Origin: UBA6115 sp050953005
GTDB taxonomy: Bacteria > Bacillota > Clostridia > Christensenellales > Aristaeellaceae
Assembly: GCA_050953005.1 (NCBI GenBank)
Contig: JBMNLV010000006.1
Coordinates: 62,001-126,000 of the forward strand
Length of the DNA stretch: 64,000 nt
Direction: 5' to 3'
This document shows, piece by piece, positions 45,535-54,947 of this stretch. The notes under the pieces were generated by a model, which was not told where the DNA came from, searched no databases, and saw only the letters and a program-made list of their open reading frames with translations. How positions within the stretch are numbered: the stretch's first letter is position 1; every line of letters starts with the position of its first letter. The translations under genes were made by a program, and so were the position numbers.

Positions 45535-45536
45535 CC

Positions 45537-45731
45537 ATGGCTGTCCCAAAAATGAAAGTCTTCCGCGCGCGCAGCCGCAAACGCAGGACCCATTACAAGA
45601 TCACCCTGCCGGCAATCGTTCCCTGCCCCAAGTGCAAGGAGATGCGTTTGGCGCACCATGTCTGCAAGAATTGCGGCACCTATAACGGTGTCCAGGTGTT
45701 GGCCATGGATGAGGAAAAGAAGAAAGCCTAA
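45537..45731 (+). CDS. rpmF: Ribosomal protein bL32
   Basis: A 64-residue protein, beginning MAVPKMKVFRARSRKRRTHYK. It is the zinc-binding (C+) form with CPKC and CKNCG knuckles, ending in EEKKKA. It has AGGAGG as ribosome site and is co-transcribed with yceD. Confidence 0.97.
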   Translation: MAVPKMKVFRARSRKRRTHYKITLPAIVPCPKCKEMRLAHHVCKNCGTYNGVQVLAMDEEKKKA

Positions 45732-45739
45732 GATTTATT

Positions 45740-45985
45740 TTGGAATCCCCCCGACGCGGAAGAGGAGTACGCGCATCATTCTTCCCTCAGAGAGGCGCCC
45801 CGCGGGCTGAAAGGGCACCGGAAGAACGTGCGGAAGGTCGCTTCCAAGGGGGCGCGGTGTTATTCGCCGGGCGCGCCCGATACAGCGTAAAGAGGCGGCA
45901 TTTATGCTGCGAAGCAAGGTGGTACCACGGGTCGCCCGTCCTTCAGGATGTGGCGGCTTTGCTTTTTTACTCGGAGATAAAAAAG
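45740..45985 (+). promoter_or_regulatory. T-box leader of valS
   Basis: The conserved T-box AAGGTGGTACCACGG lies at 45916-45930, followed by CCCGTCCTTC completing the antiterminator. The upstream ~170 nt have the GC-rich stem I organisation with gaagaggaGTAcgc at ~45758-45772; GTA at 45767-45769 is a candidate valine specifier. A T-run (45963-45968) precedes the valS ribosome site. Uncharged tRNA-Val would promote expression. Whether control is by termination or by ribosome-site masking is not resolved. Confidence 0.88.
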
Positions 45986-45993
45986 GAGGACCG

Positions 45994-48642
45994 ATGAGCC
46001 AGAACTATGAAATGGGAAAAACCTTCCAGCCTCAGCAGATTGAGCAGGAGCTTTATGAGCGCTGGGAGCGCGAGGGCGCCTTTTTGCCGCGTCAGAATGA
46101 GGACAGGAAACCCTTTACCATTGTGATGCCGCCGCCCAACATCACCGGGCAGTTGCACATGGGCCACGCAGTGAACATCACCATGCAGGACATCCTGATC
46201 CGTTTCCACAGGATGTTGGGCGACCCTACCCTGTGGCTGCCGGGCACTGACCATGCCTCCATCGCAACGGAGAACAAGATCGTGGAACAAATGCGCTCGG
46301 AGAGCCTGAGCAAGGAGGACATTGGCCGCGAAGCTTTTTTGGAGCGTGCCTGGGCCTGGAAGGAGCGCTATGGCGGTCAAATCACCCGGCAGCTGCGCCG
46401 CCTGGGTGCCTCCTGCGATTGGAGCCGTGAGCGCTTCACCATGGATGAGGGCTGTTCTCATGCTGTCACGGAAGTGTTTGTGCGCCTGTATGAGGAGGGG
46501 ATTATCTACCGCGGCGAGCGTATCATCAACTGGTGCCCCGTGTGCGCGACCGCCCTGTCGGATATCGAGGTGGATTATCAGGAGCAGCAGTCCCACCTTT
46601 GGCACATCCGTTACCCGGCAATTGATGGCGGCCCCGGGGTGGTGGTGGCGACCACGCGTCCGGAAACGATGCTTGGCGATACGGGCGTTGCGGTCAATCC
46701 GGAGGATCCGCGCTATACTGGTCTGGTTGGCCGGGAGCTGACGCTGCCACTGTCCGGGCGTGTCATCCGCGTGGTAGCTGACGCCTATGTGGATCCGGAT
46801 TTTGGCACAGGCGCGGTCAAGATGACCCCAGCGCATGATCCGAATGATTTTGACATCGCGAAGCGGCATGGTCTGGAGATCCTGCGCGTGATGAATGACG
46901 ACGGCACCATGAACGCGGCAGCCGGAGCGGATTTTGAAGGGCTTACAGCCGCGGAATGCCGCCGGCTGGTGCTGGAGCGCCTGGCGGCTGAGAGCCTGCT
47001 GGTCAAGACCGAGGACTACACGCACAATGTGGGCAGTTGCTGCCGCTGCCATGCCACGGTTGAGCCTCTTGTGTCCCAGCAATGGTTTATACAAATGGAT
47101 TCGCTGGCCAAGCCTGCCATTGATGCCGTGCGCGATGGCCGGATCAGCTTTTATCCTGACCGTTTCTCCAAGATTTATTTCAACTGGATGGAAAACATCC
47201 GTGATTGGTGCATCAGCCGTCAATTGTGGTGGGGCCACCGGATTCCGGCCTGGCATTGTGACAGTTGCGGCCGCATTATCGTGGCCAGGACAGCGCCGGA
47301 TACCTGCCCGGATTGCGGCAGCGGACAGCTGCGCCAGGACGAGGACGTGCTGGATACCTGGTTTTCCTCCGCGCTGTGGCCTTTTTCCACCCTGGGCTGG
47401 CCGGAAAAAACAAAGGATCTGGCAACTTTTTACCCAACCAACACCCTGGTTACCGGCTATGACATCATCTTTTTCTGGGTTTCCCGCATGATTTTTTCCG
47501 GGCTGCACCATACCGGCCGGGCGCCCTTTGATACCGTGCTCATCAATGGCATCGTGCGCGACGAGCAGGGGCGCAAAATGTCCAAGTCCCTGGGCAATGG
47601 CGTAGACCCGCTGGAGCTGATTGATACCTATGGCGCGGATGCGCTGCGTTTCTCCCTGATACAGGGCGTTGCGCCCGGGGCTGATATGCGCCTGAGCGCC
47701 GAGCGCAGCGAGGCGGCGCGCAATTTTGCCAACAAGATTTGGAACGCGTCCCGCTTTGTGCTGATGAACCTGGAGGGCGAGGTCGGACATATTGCGCCTG
47801 CTTTGCTCAATATGCCGGAAAAATGGATCCTGTCCAGGCTGAGCCGGGCCATCCGCGCCGTTACCGATCACCTTTATGGCAATGACCTGGGATTGGCCGC
47901 GCAGGTTGTCTATGATTTTGCCTGGGATGAGTTTTGTGATTGGTATATCGAGCTGTCAAAGGGCGACCTGTTCGATGGCGACGCGCAGCGCAAGGCCCAG
48001 TCACGCGCGGTACTGTACACGGTATTGTCCGCCCTGCTGCGTCTGCTGCACCCCTTTATGCCCTTCCTGACAGAAACGATCTACAGCTCGCTGCCCGGTC
48101 ATGAGGGATTGTCATGCATGCTGGCCGATTGGCCGCAGGCGGATCCTGCCTGGGATTTCCCGCAGGAGGAGCGGGCCATGGAGGGTGTCATGGATATGAT
48201 CCGCGCCATCCGCGTGGTGCGCCAGGAACTCAAGGTACAGCCCGGGCACAAGGCCCGTGTGCTGCTCAAGCCCAATCCGGGCTGGGCGGAACACCTGGCA
48301 ACGGCCGAACCTTATTTCCAGCGCCTGGCCGGCGCGGCATCCCTGAGCCTGTTGCAGCCTGAAGAGGTACCGGATGAAAAGACCGTGTCCGCCGTTGGCG
48401 TGATCGGTGAAGCGCTGATGCCCCTGGGTGACCTGGTTGATCTGGACAAGGAGACGGCCCGGTTGGAAAAGGAGGCCCGGTCGCTGCGTGACGAGATCGC
48501 GCGCAGCCAGGGCAAATTGGCCAATGAGGGTTTTGTCAAAAAGGCGCCGCCTGCCCTGGTGACGGCGGAAAAGGAGAAAATCACGCAAAACGAGGCCATG
48601 CTGGAAACCTTGATGAAACGTTTGGAGGAGTTGCGCCGGTGA
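45994..48642 (+). CDS. valS: Valyl-tRNA synthetase
   Basis: An 882-residue class I synthetase. The start is ATG 45994 after AAAGGAGGA; the frame extends upstream into the T-box leader but is not coding there. HIGH motif is PPPNITGQLHMGHA (~50), and KMSKS motif is GRKMSKSLGNG (~530). The CP1 editing domain has TTRPETMLGDTGVAVNP. A zinc-finger-like insertion has CDSCG and CPDCG. The C-terminal ~65 residues form the ValRS coiled coil (KETARLEKEARSLRDE). The stop overlaps rsmH (GTGA). Confidence 0.98.
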   Translation: MSQNYEMGKTFQPQQIEQELYERWEREGAFLPRQNEDRKPFTIVMPPPNITGQLHMGHAVNITMQDILIRFHRMLGDPTLWLPGTDHASIATENKIVEQMRSESLSKEDIGREAFLERAWAWKERYGGQITRQLRRLGASCDWSRERFTMDEGCSHAVTEVFVRLYEEGIIYRGERIINWCPVCATALSDIEVDYQEQQSHLWHIRYPAIDGGPGVVVATTRPETMLGDTGVAVNPEDPRYTGLVGRELTLPLSGRVIRVVADAYVDPDFGTGAVKMTPAHDPNDFDIAKRHGLEILRVMNDDGTMNAAAGADFEGLTAAECRRLVLERLAAESLLVKTEDYTHNVGSCCRCHATVEPLVSQQWFIQMDSLAKPAIDAVRDGRISFYPDRFSKIYFNWMENIRDWCISRQLWWGHRIPAWHCDSCGRIIVARTAPDTCPDCGSGQLRQDEDVLDTWFSSALWPFSTLGWPEKTKDLATFYPTNTLVTGYDIIFFWVSRMIFSGLHHTGRAPFDTVLINGIVRDEQGRKMSKSLGNGVDPLELIDTYGADALRFSLIQGVAPGADMRLSAERSEAARNFANKIWNASRFVLMNLEGEVGHIAPALLNMPEKWILSRLSRAIRAVTDHLYGNDLGLAAQVVYDFAWDEFCDWYIELSKGDLFDGDAQRKAQSRAVLYTVLSALLRLLHPFMPFLTETIYSSLPGHEGLSCMLADWPQADPAWDFPQEERAMEGVMDMIRAIRVVRQELKVQPGHKARVLLKPNPGWAEHLATAEPYFQRLAGAASLSLLQPEEVPDEKTVSAVGVIGEALMPLGDLVDLDKETARLEKEARSLRDEIARSQGKLANEGFVKKAPPALVTAEKEKITQNEAMLETLMKRLEELRR

Positions 48643-49577
48643 ACGGCGAACAGGTTTTCCGCCACGTTCCGGTACTGCTGGAAGAAACCTTGACCGCGCT
48701 GAATCTGCAGCCCCGGGGCACTTACCTGGACGGTACGGTGGGCGGCGGCGGCCACAGCGAAGGTATTTACCGGGCGCTTGATGGCTGTTGTACGCTGTAT
48801 GGCCTGGACCGGGACACGGACGCCCTCAAGGCGGCTGCGCGGCGCCTCGCCTCCTGGCAGGGCCTGACCCTGGTGCATGGCAACTTCCATGAGGCGCACC
48901 GGCTGTTTGCGGGCATTGCGTTTGACGGCATCCTGCTGGATTTGGGGGTGTCTTCCTGGCAATTGGATACTCCCGGGCGGGGCTTTTCATACCATGAGAA
49001 CGCGCCCCTGGACATGCGCATGGACCAAAGCACGGGTCCGACGGCGGCTGACTGGCTCAACACCGCTCCCGAGCGCGAGATCGCAAAGGCGCTGCGCGAC
49101 TACGCGGATGAGCGATGGGCCGCGCGCATCGCTCAAATTATCGTAGAAATGCGTTCAGAGCAGCTTTTCGAAAGCACGCGGGATCTGGTGCGCGCGGTGG
49201 ACCGCGCCATTCCCAAGGCGGTGCGACGCAAAGATGAGGGCCATCCGGCCCGGCGTACCTTTCAGGCGGTACGCATCGCGGTCAATGATGAGATTGCTCC
49301 GCTGAGCCGTGCGCTGGAAAGCCTGATGTCCATGCTCAAGCCTGGCGGGCGGTTATGTGTCATTACCTTCCATTCCATCGAGGATCGCGTGGTCAAACAC
49401 GCCTTTGCCAACTTTAAGAATCCCTGCATCTGTCCGGTGGACGCGCCGGTGTGCGTGTGCGGCAGGCAGCCGCTGGCCACCTTGCCGAAGGGCTATCCGA
49501 CAGCACCCGGCCGGGAAGAGCTTGAAGCCAATCCCCGTGCCCGCAGCGCCCGGCTGCGCGTGGCGCAAAGGTTCTGA
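48639..49577 (+). CDS. rsmH: 16S rRNA m4C1402 methyltransferase
   Basis: 312 residues from GTG 48639, overlapping valS by 4 nt. It begins FRHVPVLLEETLTALNL and has the SAM site DGTVGGGGHS, then GILLDLGVSSWQLD, GFSYHENAPLDMRMD and a C-terminal FHSIEDRVVKHAF. RsmH methylates N4 of C1402 in the 16S P site. It usually sits at the head of the dcw division cluster; here it is paired with rsmI, which adds the 2'-O-methyl group to the same nucleotide. Confidence 0.97.
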   Translation: MNGEQVFRHVPVLLEETLTALNLQPRGTYLDGTVGGGGHSEGIYRALDGCCTLYGLDRDTDALKAAARRLASWQGLTLVHGNFHEAHRLFAGIAFDGILLDLGVSSWQLDTPGRGFSYHENAPLDMRMDQSTGPTAADWLNTAPEREIAKALRDYADERWAARIAQIIVEMRSEQLFESTRDLVRAVDRAIPKAVRRKDEGHPARRTFQAVRIAVNDEIAPLSRALESLMSMLKPGGRLCVITFHSIEDRVVKHAFANFKNPCICPVDAPVCVCGRQPLATLPKGYPTAPGREELEANPRARSARLRVAQRF

Positions 49578-49578
49578 A

Positions 49579-50472
49579 ATGAGTGTTTTATACCTGATCG
49601 CTACCCCCATTGGCAACCTGGAGGATCTCAGCCCCCGGGCGCAGCGTCTGTTGGGTGAATGCGACCTGATCCTGGCTGAGGATACCCGCGTCACGCGCAA
49701 GCTGCTGTCCGCTTTTGGCATCAACACGCCGCTGGAGAGCTGCCATCAGCACAATGAGGCCGGCAAGGCGCAGCAGGTGATCGCGCGCATGCTCGCAAAC
49801 AGGCTGAAGGTTGCCTTGGTGACGGATGCTGGTACGCCGGCGGTGTCAGACCCCGGCGCGCTGCTGGTGGCGGCTGCCCATCAGGCCGGTATCCGGGTCA
49901 TCGCGGTGCCCGGGCCCAGCGCCTTCGCGGCAGCGCTGTCCGCTGCCGGATTTGAACACAAGGCGTTCACTTTCCATGGCTTTTTGCCCCGCAAACAAAA
50001 GGAACTGAAGGAGGCGCTTCAGTCCATGAGCGGCGGCGCGCTGTTGGCAGTGATGTATGAGTCCCCGCACCGTGTATTGTCCTTGCTCAAAGCAATTCAG
50101 ACTGTGTATCCGGGCTGCATGCTGTCTGTCAGCCGTGAATTGAGCAAGCTGCACGAACAGACCATCCGCGGCAGGGTGGAAGATGTACTTATGCGGTTTG
50201 CTTCTGATGAGGGCTTGCTGCGCGGCGAGTTTGTCTTGGTGATGGAGGTGCCCGCCGCCGATGGTGTTTCAGCTTCCTTACGGGAGGAGGTCAGCCTTGA
50301 AGGGCAGCTGGCGGACGCGCTGGCCAGGGGCAGCAGCCTGCGGGAGGCCATGGTGGAGCTTCAGAGAGACGGGCGCCGGAAAAACGCCGTGTACACAGCC
50401 TCGCTCAACCTGAAAACCATCGCGAAGAACTTACTGGATGAAGCCTCTGATGAGGATAAATCCACAGATTGA
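49579..50472 (+). CDS. rsmI: 16S rRNA 2'-O-ribose C1402 methyltransferase
   Basis: 297 residues from ATG 49579, 1 nt after the rsmH stop. N-terminal LYLIATPIGNLEDLSPRA, then AEDTRVTRKLL, SCHQHNE, VTDAGTPAVSDPG and VPGPSAFAAAL identify the tetrapyrrole-methylase-fold RsmI. With RsmH it makes m4Cm1402. Functional pairing with the preceding gene is notable, since the two genes are often unlinked. Confidence 0.97.
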   Translation: MSVLYLIATPIGNLEDLSPRAQRLLGECDLILAEDTRVTRKLLSAFGINTPLESCHQHNEAGKAQQVIARMLANRLKVALVTDAGTPAVSDPGALLVAAAHQAGIRVIAVPGPSAFAAALSAAGFEHKAFTFHGFLPRKQKELKEALQSMSGGALLAVMYESPHRVLSLLKAIQTVYPGCMLSVSRELSKLHEQTIRGRVEDVLMRFASDEGLLRGEFVLVMEVPAADGVSASLREEVSLEGQLADALARGSSLREAMVELQRDGRRKNAVYTASLNLKTIAKNLLDEASDEDKSTD

Positions 50473-50498
50473 CAGGGTGTTGGGCCCTTTGCTATATT
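50469..50498 (+). promoter_or_regulatory. panT-coaX promoter
   Basis: TTGACA (50469-50474) and TATATT (50493-50498) with 18 bp between, overlapping the rsmI stop. An ~80-nt leader follows, with a small hairpin ccggc…gccgg near 50505-50525. No known riboswitch was recognised. Confidence 0.65.
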
Positions 50499-50585
50499 GA
50501 CCTTGCCGGCATCATCTCTGAGCCGGACAGCGAATTCCCCGCCATGAACGTCGGGCATCCGTTGTGAGCCTGAACGGAGGAACAC

Positions 50586-51173
50586 ATGAAAAACGACAAA
50601 ACCAGGAATCTTGCAGTCACAGCAATTCTCGTCGCTCTGATATTCGTGTTTGGGTTGACGCCACTGGGATTGATTCCTTTGGGGTTTATCAATGTAACAA
50701 TTCTTGCCTTGCCCGTCATCGTTGGCACCTTGGCGCTTGGTTTGAATTCCGGATTAATTCTGGGATTCTTCTTTGGATTAGCGAGTTTACTGAGTGTTTT
50801 GGGGCTGTCATTGACGCCGCCCAGTTCCCTTGCCGGGACATTGTTGGCAGCCAGCCCCGTTTTAACTGTTATTATGTGTTTTTTACCGCGGCTGCTTGTG
50901 CCGCTGTTTACTCACCTTGTCTACAAAGCCTTGTCATACAAAACCGACAAAAAATTTTCCATACCTGTCGCGGCGGTTATCGGTTCAATGACCAACACAG
51001 TGTTTTATCTGGGGCTGATGTATCTGTTTTATCAATTTGCCGCGCTTGACGCCACAAAGGTTGTGAATTTGATTCTTGGAGTCGCTTTTATAGCCGGCAT
51101 TTCAGAGGCTGCGGTCTCGGCTTTGCTGTCTTTCCCGATAATGATCGCACTTGAAAAAATACAAAAGAGGTAG
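50586..51173 (+). CDS. panT: ECF transporter S component, probably pantothenate-specific
   Basis: A 195-residue membrane protein with six hydrophobic segments. The N-terminal segment has the Ala/Ile-rich ECF S-component look (RNLAVTAILVALIFVFGLTPLG). It lies 9 nt upstream of coaX, so the substrate is likely pantothenate, the substrate of CoaX. S components need the shared EcfT/EcfA1/EcfA2 module, which is not in this window. The specificity call rests on context. Confidence 0.75.
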   Translation: MKNDKTRNLAVTAILVALIFVFGLTPLGLIPLGFINVTILALPVIVGTLALGLNSGLILGFFFGLASLLSVLGLSLTPPSSLAGTLLAASPVLTVIMCFLPRLLVPLFTHLVYKALSYKTDKKFSIPVAAVIGSMTNTVFYLGLMYLFYQFAALDATKVVNLILGVAFIAGISEAAVSALLSFPIMIALEKIQKR

Positions 51174-51182
51174 TTCATCGTT

Positions 51183-51953
51183 ATGATTCTTGTCATGGAC
51201 ATCGGCAACACCAACATCAAAACCGCGGTTTTTGAAGACAGGGAGCTGGTTAAATCCTGGCGTATTTCGACCAACACAAACTTCACCTCGGATGAATATG
51301 GCCAGGTGATGACCAATTTTTTCAACCAGTCCTCTCTGTCCGTCCGGGAGCTGGAAGGTATCATGATTTCCTCTGTCGTTCCAAGCATCAACTTCACCAT
51401 CGAACACATGTGTCATGATTATTTTGGCAAGGCTCCCCACTTTGTGGGGCCGGGGGTGAAAACCGGCATCAATATCCTGTATGAAAACCCCAAAGACCTG
51501 GGAGCGGACAGGATTTGCAATGCTGTGGCCGCCTATGCGCTGTATGGCTCGCCCTGCATTTTCATTGACTTCGGCACTGCCACCAGCTTTGGTGTCATCA
51601 GCGGCAACGGCAACTTTCTGGGCGGTTGCATCCTCACCGGTGTGCGCCTGGCGCGTGAGGCGGTAGTTACCGGCACCGCCAAGCTGCCTCATTTTGAGCT
51701 TAACCTGCCTGATAAAGTTATTAACCGCACCACCATCACCAACCTGCAGGCCGGTTTGCTGTATGGATATGTGGGCCAGGTCAGCTACCTTGTGGAGCGC
51801 ATGAAGCAGGAGATGGGGGAAAGCCGGGCGACAGTGGTCGCGACCGGTGGTTTCGCATCGGTCATCGCCCAGCAGTCCGACGCGATTGAGCAGGTGGATA
51901 ACCTGCTCACCCTCAAGGGCGTGCGCATGATTTACGAGAAAAATTTCCAGTAG
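51183..51953 (+). CDS. coaX: Type III pantothenate kinase
   Basis: 256 residues. The ASKHA fold shows phosphate loop MDIGNTNIKTAVFE at the N-terminus, GADRICNAVAAYALYG (Asp of the active site) and IDFGTATSFGVISGNGNFLGG. It phosphorylates pantothenate at the first step of CoA synthesis. Type III enzymes are insensitive to CoA feedback, which fits coupling to a dedicated uptake gene. Confidence 0.95.
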   Translation: MILVMDIGNTNIKTAVFEDRELVKSWRISTNTNFTSDEYGQVMTNFFNQSSLSVRELEGIMISSVVPSINFTIEHMCHDYFGKAPHFVGPGVKTGINILYENPKDLGADRICNAVAAYALYGSPCIFIDFGTATSFGVISGNGNFLGGCILTGVRLAREAVVTGTAKLPHFELNLPDKVINRTTITNLQAGLLYGYVGQVSYLVERMKQEMGESRATVVATGGFASVIAQQSDAIEQVDNLLTLKGVRMIYEKNFQ

Positions 51954-51973
51954 CCCTTGATGATCATCAACAA

Positions 51974-51999
51974 AGCTGCCTGTCAACTTGCAGGCAGCT
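51974..51999. terminator. Terminator between convergent coaX and the carboxypeptidase gene
   Basis: agctgcctg (51974-51982) pairs with caggcagct (51991-51999) with an 8-nt loop, followed by atttga. It may serve both strands. Confidence 0.7.
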
Positions 52000-52020
52000 A
52001 TTTGATTGCGTCAGCGCGAC

Positions 52021-53454
52021 TCAGCGGTAGTACCGCGTCTTGTATTCCAGTTTCTGCTTGATTTTAGGCTTGCGTTTGCGTGTCAACAGCTTAAACAGCA
52101 GCCGGGACAGCACCACCACTGCCAATACTGGCAACAGTGCGATGATGAGAAATTCCACCGAGAAGCGGGGGAAGGGATTGGGGTCTGCGTCCGTGTAGGC
52201 TTTGATTTCCTCTACCGTTGGCGCGATTGAGGCGCGGCGCTGGATGCTGCGCGCGGCGATCAGCTCATACAGCACCGGCTCTGCGCCCGGGGTCAGGGGC
52301 GTGTAGGTCATGATGCCCATGACCTCGCCGGCCTGGACAGGCGCTTCCAGTGTTCGGGTGTACTCAATCTGGGTGCGCGCGTTGTAAATGCTCATCTGGT
52401 CATCGGAACTGCCCTTGGGAGCGATCAACGCGTCATTTGCCAGAGGATCCACCTTGCGCAGGTTGAGTTCCAGCCGTCCCAGGTCGCTGTCTTCCAGCGC
52501 GAAGGCGCCGATATTGATCACCTTGGGCGCTTCCATATACAAGGCAGCCACCGTGGTGGAGACAAATTGCGTAAACCCGTAGTCCAACAGTCGCGCTGTA
52601 TCCCGCCATTTGGCGGTTGAGCCTGAATTGAGCACCACGGAGATCAGCTGGATACCCTGTTTGGTAGCGGAGCCCACAAAGCAGTCGCCTGCCTGTGAAT
52701 GCTGCCCGGTCTTGATCCCGGTCGCGTACTGGTAATAATATTTGTTGTCATCCCCGGCCTGCAGGAAGTCAATGGCGCGGTTGTTGAAACGCCTGGCATC
52801 GGACAGGTTGGTTTGCGGCAGGGTAAAGCTGGTGAGCTGGGCAATTTGGCGAAACTCGCTGTTCTGCATGGCTTCCCTGGCAATAATGGCCAGGTCGCGC
52901 GCGGTGGACAGGTGGTAGTCATCGTGGTAACCGTGGGAGTTGGTGAAATGTGTGCTGGTGCAGCCATAGCGGGCTGCCGCCTCGTTCATCAGGTTTACAA
53001 AGGCTTGCTCTGAGCCCATCAGGTGCTCCGCAATCGCGATGGCGCCGTCATTGCCCGATTGCACCATGGTCGCGCGGATCAGGTCGCCCAGGCGCACCTG
53101 CTCGCCTTCTTTCAGGCCGATTTTGGAGGCGTCCTCCGGTACGCTGGCGGCGTAGGCAGAGACTGTCACGATTTCATCCTGGTTTGCCAGGGTCAGTGCC
53201 AGGAGGGCGGTGAGTATCTTGGTGGTGGAGGCTGGCGGGCGCATTTCGTCCGCGTTCTTTTCGAACAAAACCCTGCCGCTGTTTTGCTCAATAACAATGG
53301 CACTGGAAGCGCGTAGGTTGCGCGCCTCCAGGTTTTCCGGACGGGCAGGATCATACTCTCCGGCAAAGACAGGCGACAGCGGCCAAAGCAGCAACAAAAC
53401 AAGCAGCGCTGACAAGAGCCGCGAAAAATGAACCTGCCGCAGGCGTTTGCCCAT
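52021..53454 (-). CDS. D-alanyl-D-alanine carboxypeptidase (S11, DacF/DacA-like)
   Basis: 477 residues from ATG 53454, chosen because AAGGAGG lies 6 nt upstream; another ATG at 53484 lacks a site. A signal sequence (~10-32) precedes the S11 domain with SxxK in PPASTTKILTAL, SxN in VQSGNDGAIA and KTG in ATGIKTGQHSQAG. A C-terminal membrane segment (VEFLIIALLPVLAVVVLSRLL, quoted in part) is followed by a strongly basic cytoplasmic tail. It trims the terminal D-Ala from pentapeptides at the membrane. Unlike classical DacA, the anchor is transmembrane, not an amphipathic helix. Confidence 0.92.
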   Translation of the reverse strand: MGKRLRQVHFSRLLSALLVLLLLWPLSPVFAGEYDPARPENLEARNLRASSAIVIEQNSGRVLFEKNADEMRPPASTTKILTALLALTLANQDEIVTVSAYAASVPEDASKIGLKEGEQVRLGDLIRATMVQSGNDGAIAIAEHLMGSEQAFVNLMNEAAARYGCTSTHFTNSHGYHDDYHLSTARDLAIIAREAMQNSEFRQIAQLTSFTLPQTNLSDARRFNNRAIDFLQAGDDNKYYYQYATGIKTGQHSQAGDCFVGSATKQGIQLISVVLNSGSTAKWRDTARLLDYGFTQFVSTTVAALYMEAPKVINIGAFALEDSDLGRLELNLRKVDPLANDALIAPKGSSDDQMSIYNARTQIEYTRTLEAPVQAGEVMGIMTYTPLTPGAEPVLYELIAARSIQRRASIAPTVEEIKAYTDADPNPFPRFSVEFLIIALLPVLAVVVLSRLLFKLLTRKRKPKIKQKLEYKTRYYR

Positions 53455-53490
53455 GTCCCGCCTCCTTAGCAAAAACGTGGGCACATCCTA

Positions 53491-54045
53491 TCACATTGCA
53501 TGCTGTTTGTACAGTTTGGGTCCCTCTTCATACAGGTTGCCGCCATGCGTATCCACGCAGACCACTGCGGGCAGATCCACAATCTCAAAGCGATGGATGG
53601 CTTCAGGCCCCAGATCCTCATAGGCGACCACTTGGGCGGAACGGATGGCCTTGGAGATCAGCACCGCTGAGCCGCCGATTGCCGCGAAGTATACAGCCCC
53701 ATACCGGGGCATCGCCCGCATGGTTTCAGGCCCCAGCTTGCCTTTTCCAAGCATGCCCTTCAAGCCCTGAGCCAACAGCGGCGGCGTGTAGATGTCCATC
53801 CGGTAACTGCTGGTCGGGCCGGCGGAACCCACTGCATGTCCCGGACGCGCCGGTGCCGGCCCGACATAGTAAATGACTTCGCCCTGCAATGAAACGGGCA
53901 AGTCCTCTCCCTTTTCCAATAATGCCACCAGACGCTTGTGAGCCGCGTCCCGCCCGGTCAGCACGCTGCCTGACAGCAATACCTGGTCACCGGCTTTTAA
54001 TCCGCGCGCGACCGCATCTGTGAGCGGCAATTGAACCTTTTTCAT
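53491..54045 (-). CDS. fumB: Class I fumarate hydratase, beta subunit
   Basis: 184 residues from ATG 54045 (AAGGAGG 8 nt upstream). It matches the C-terminal half of class I fumarases and tartrate dehydratases: LPLTDAVARGLKAGDQVLLSG, GPTSSYRMD and GGSAVLISKAI. The catalytic lysine region KxxR is plausible in ISKAIRS. It follows the alpha subunit on the minus strand. The pair interconverts fumarate and malate with an oxygen-labile 4Fe-4S cluster. L-tartrate dehydratase is the main alternative. Confidence 0.9.
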   Translation of the reverse strand: MKKVQLPLTDAVARGLKAGDQVLLSGSVLTGRDAAHKRLVALLEKGEDLPVSLQGEVIYYVGPAPARPGHAVGSAGPTSSYRMDIYTPPLLAQGLKGMLGKGKLGPETMRAMPRYGAVYFAAIGGSAVLISKAIRSAQVVAYEDLGPEAIHRFEIVDLPAVVCVDTHGGNLYEEGPKLYKQHAM

Positions 54046-54076
54046 CAAAGCTTCCTCCTTATTGGCCCGCTGGCTT

Positions 54077-54922
54077 TTACAGCGTCGTTTCAGCGTGTCT
54101 GGCTGCGTGGCAGCAGATGTTAACTGCTACCGGCAAGCCGGCGATGTGGGTGGGCGCTGTGATGATGTGTACCTTCAGCGCTGTGGTTAGTCCGCCATAA
54201 CCGGCCGGGCCAATGCCCAGGCGGTTGATCTCCTGTTCAAGCTCATCTTCCAGCGCCTTGTAGCGGGGGTCTTTATGGCTGCGGCTTAGTGGCAGGCTGG
54301 TGGCGCGCTTGGCCATCAGCGCGCACAGCTCAAAGCTGCCGCCGACTCCTACGCCCACCACCAGGGGCGGACAGGGATTGGGGCCGGCTTCTTCCACCAC
54401 CTGCAGCACAAAACGCTTGACGCCTTCCACGCCAGCTGAAGGTGTCAGCATCTTCAGCTGGCTCATGTTCTCACTGCCAAAGCCTTTGGCGATGGCTGTG
54501 ATATGCACCTTGTCTCCTGGCACCAGGCGCACATGCAGGACACAGGGCGTGTTGTCTCCTGTGTTCTTGCGCTCAAACAGCGGATCGGCCACGATGGATT
54601 TACGCAGGTAGCCTTCCCTGTAAGCCTTGCGCACCCCGGCATTGACCGCCTCCTCCAGACTGCCGCCCATCAGGTGGACCTCCTGGCCGATGTTCAGGTA
54701 CACCACCGACATCCCGGTGTCCTGACAGACCGGCATACGCTCGCGCGCTCCAATGGTGTTGTTTTCAATGATTTGTTCCAGCACCATGCATCCCAGGGGG
54801 GACGGTTCCCCGGCCCGGCTTTGCGCAAGCTTGTCCATCACATCCGCGCCGATGACGTAGTTGGCCTCCAGAAACAACTCGGCGACAGCCTGTGCAATCC
54901 GGGCGACATCCAGTTCTCTCAT
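54077..54922 (-). CDS. fumA: Class I fumarate hydratase, alpha subunit
   Basis: 281 residues. The three Fe-S cysteines are in MPVCQDTGM, NPCPPLVVGVGVGGS and NICCHAARH. The start MRELDVARIAQAV is typical for two-subunit enzymes. The beta gene follows after 31 nt, and together they equal one single-chain class I fumarase. This suggests an incomplete or reductive TCA branch typical of anaerobic Clostridia. Confidence 0.92.
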   Translation of the reverse strand: MRELDVARIAQAVAELFLEANYVIGADVMDKLAQSRAGEPSPLGCMVLEQIIENNTIGARERMPVCQDTGMSVVYLNIGQEVHLMGGSLEEAVNAGVRKAYREGYLRKSIVADPLFERKNTGDNTPCVLHVRLVPGDKVHITAIAKGFGSENMSQLKMLTPSAGVEGVKRFVLQVVEEAGPNPCPPLVVGVGVGGSFELCALMAKRATSLPLSRSHKDPRYKALEDELEQEINRLGIGPAGYGGLTTALKVHIITAPTHIAGLPVAVNICCHAARHAETTL

Positions 54923-54947
54923 CAGGTAATACTCCTTTATATTGATA

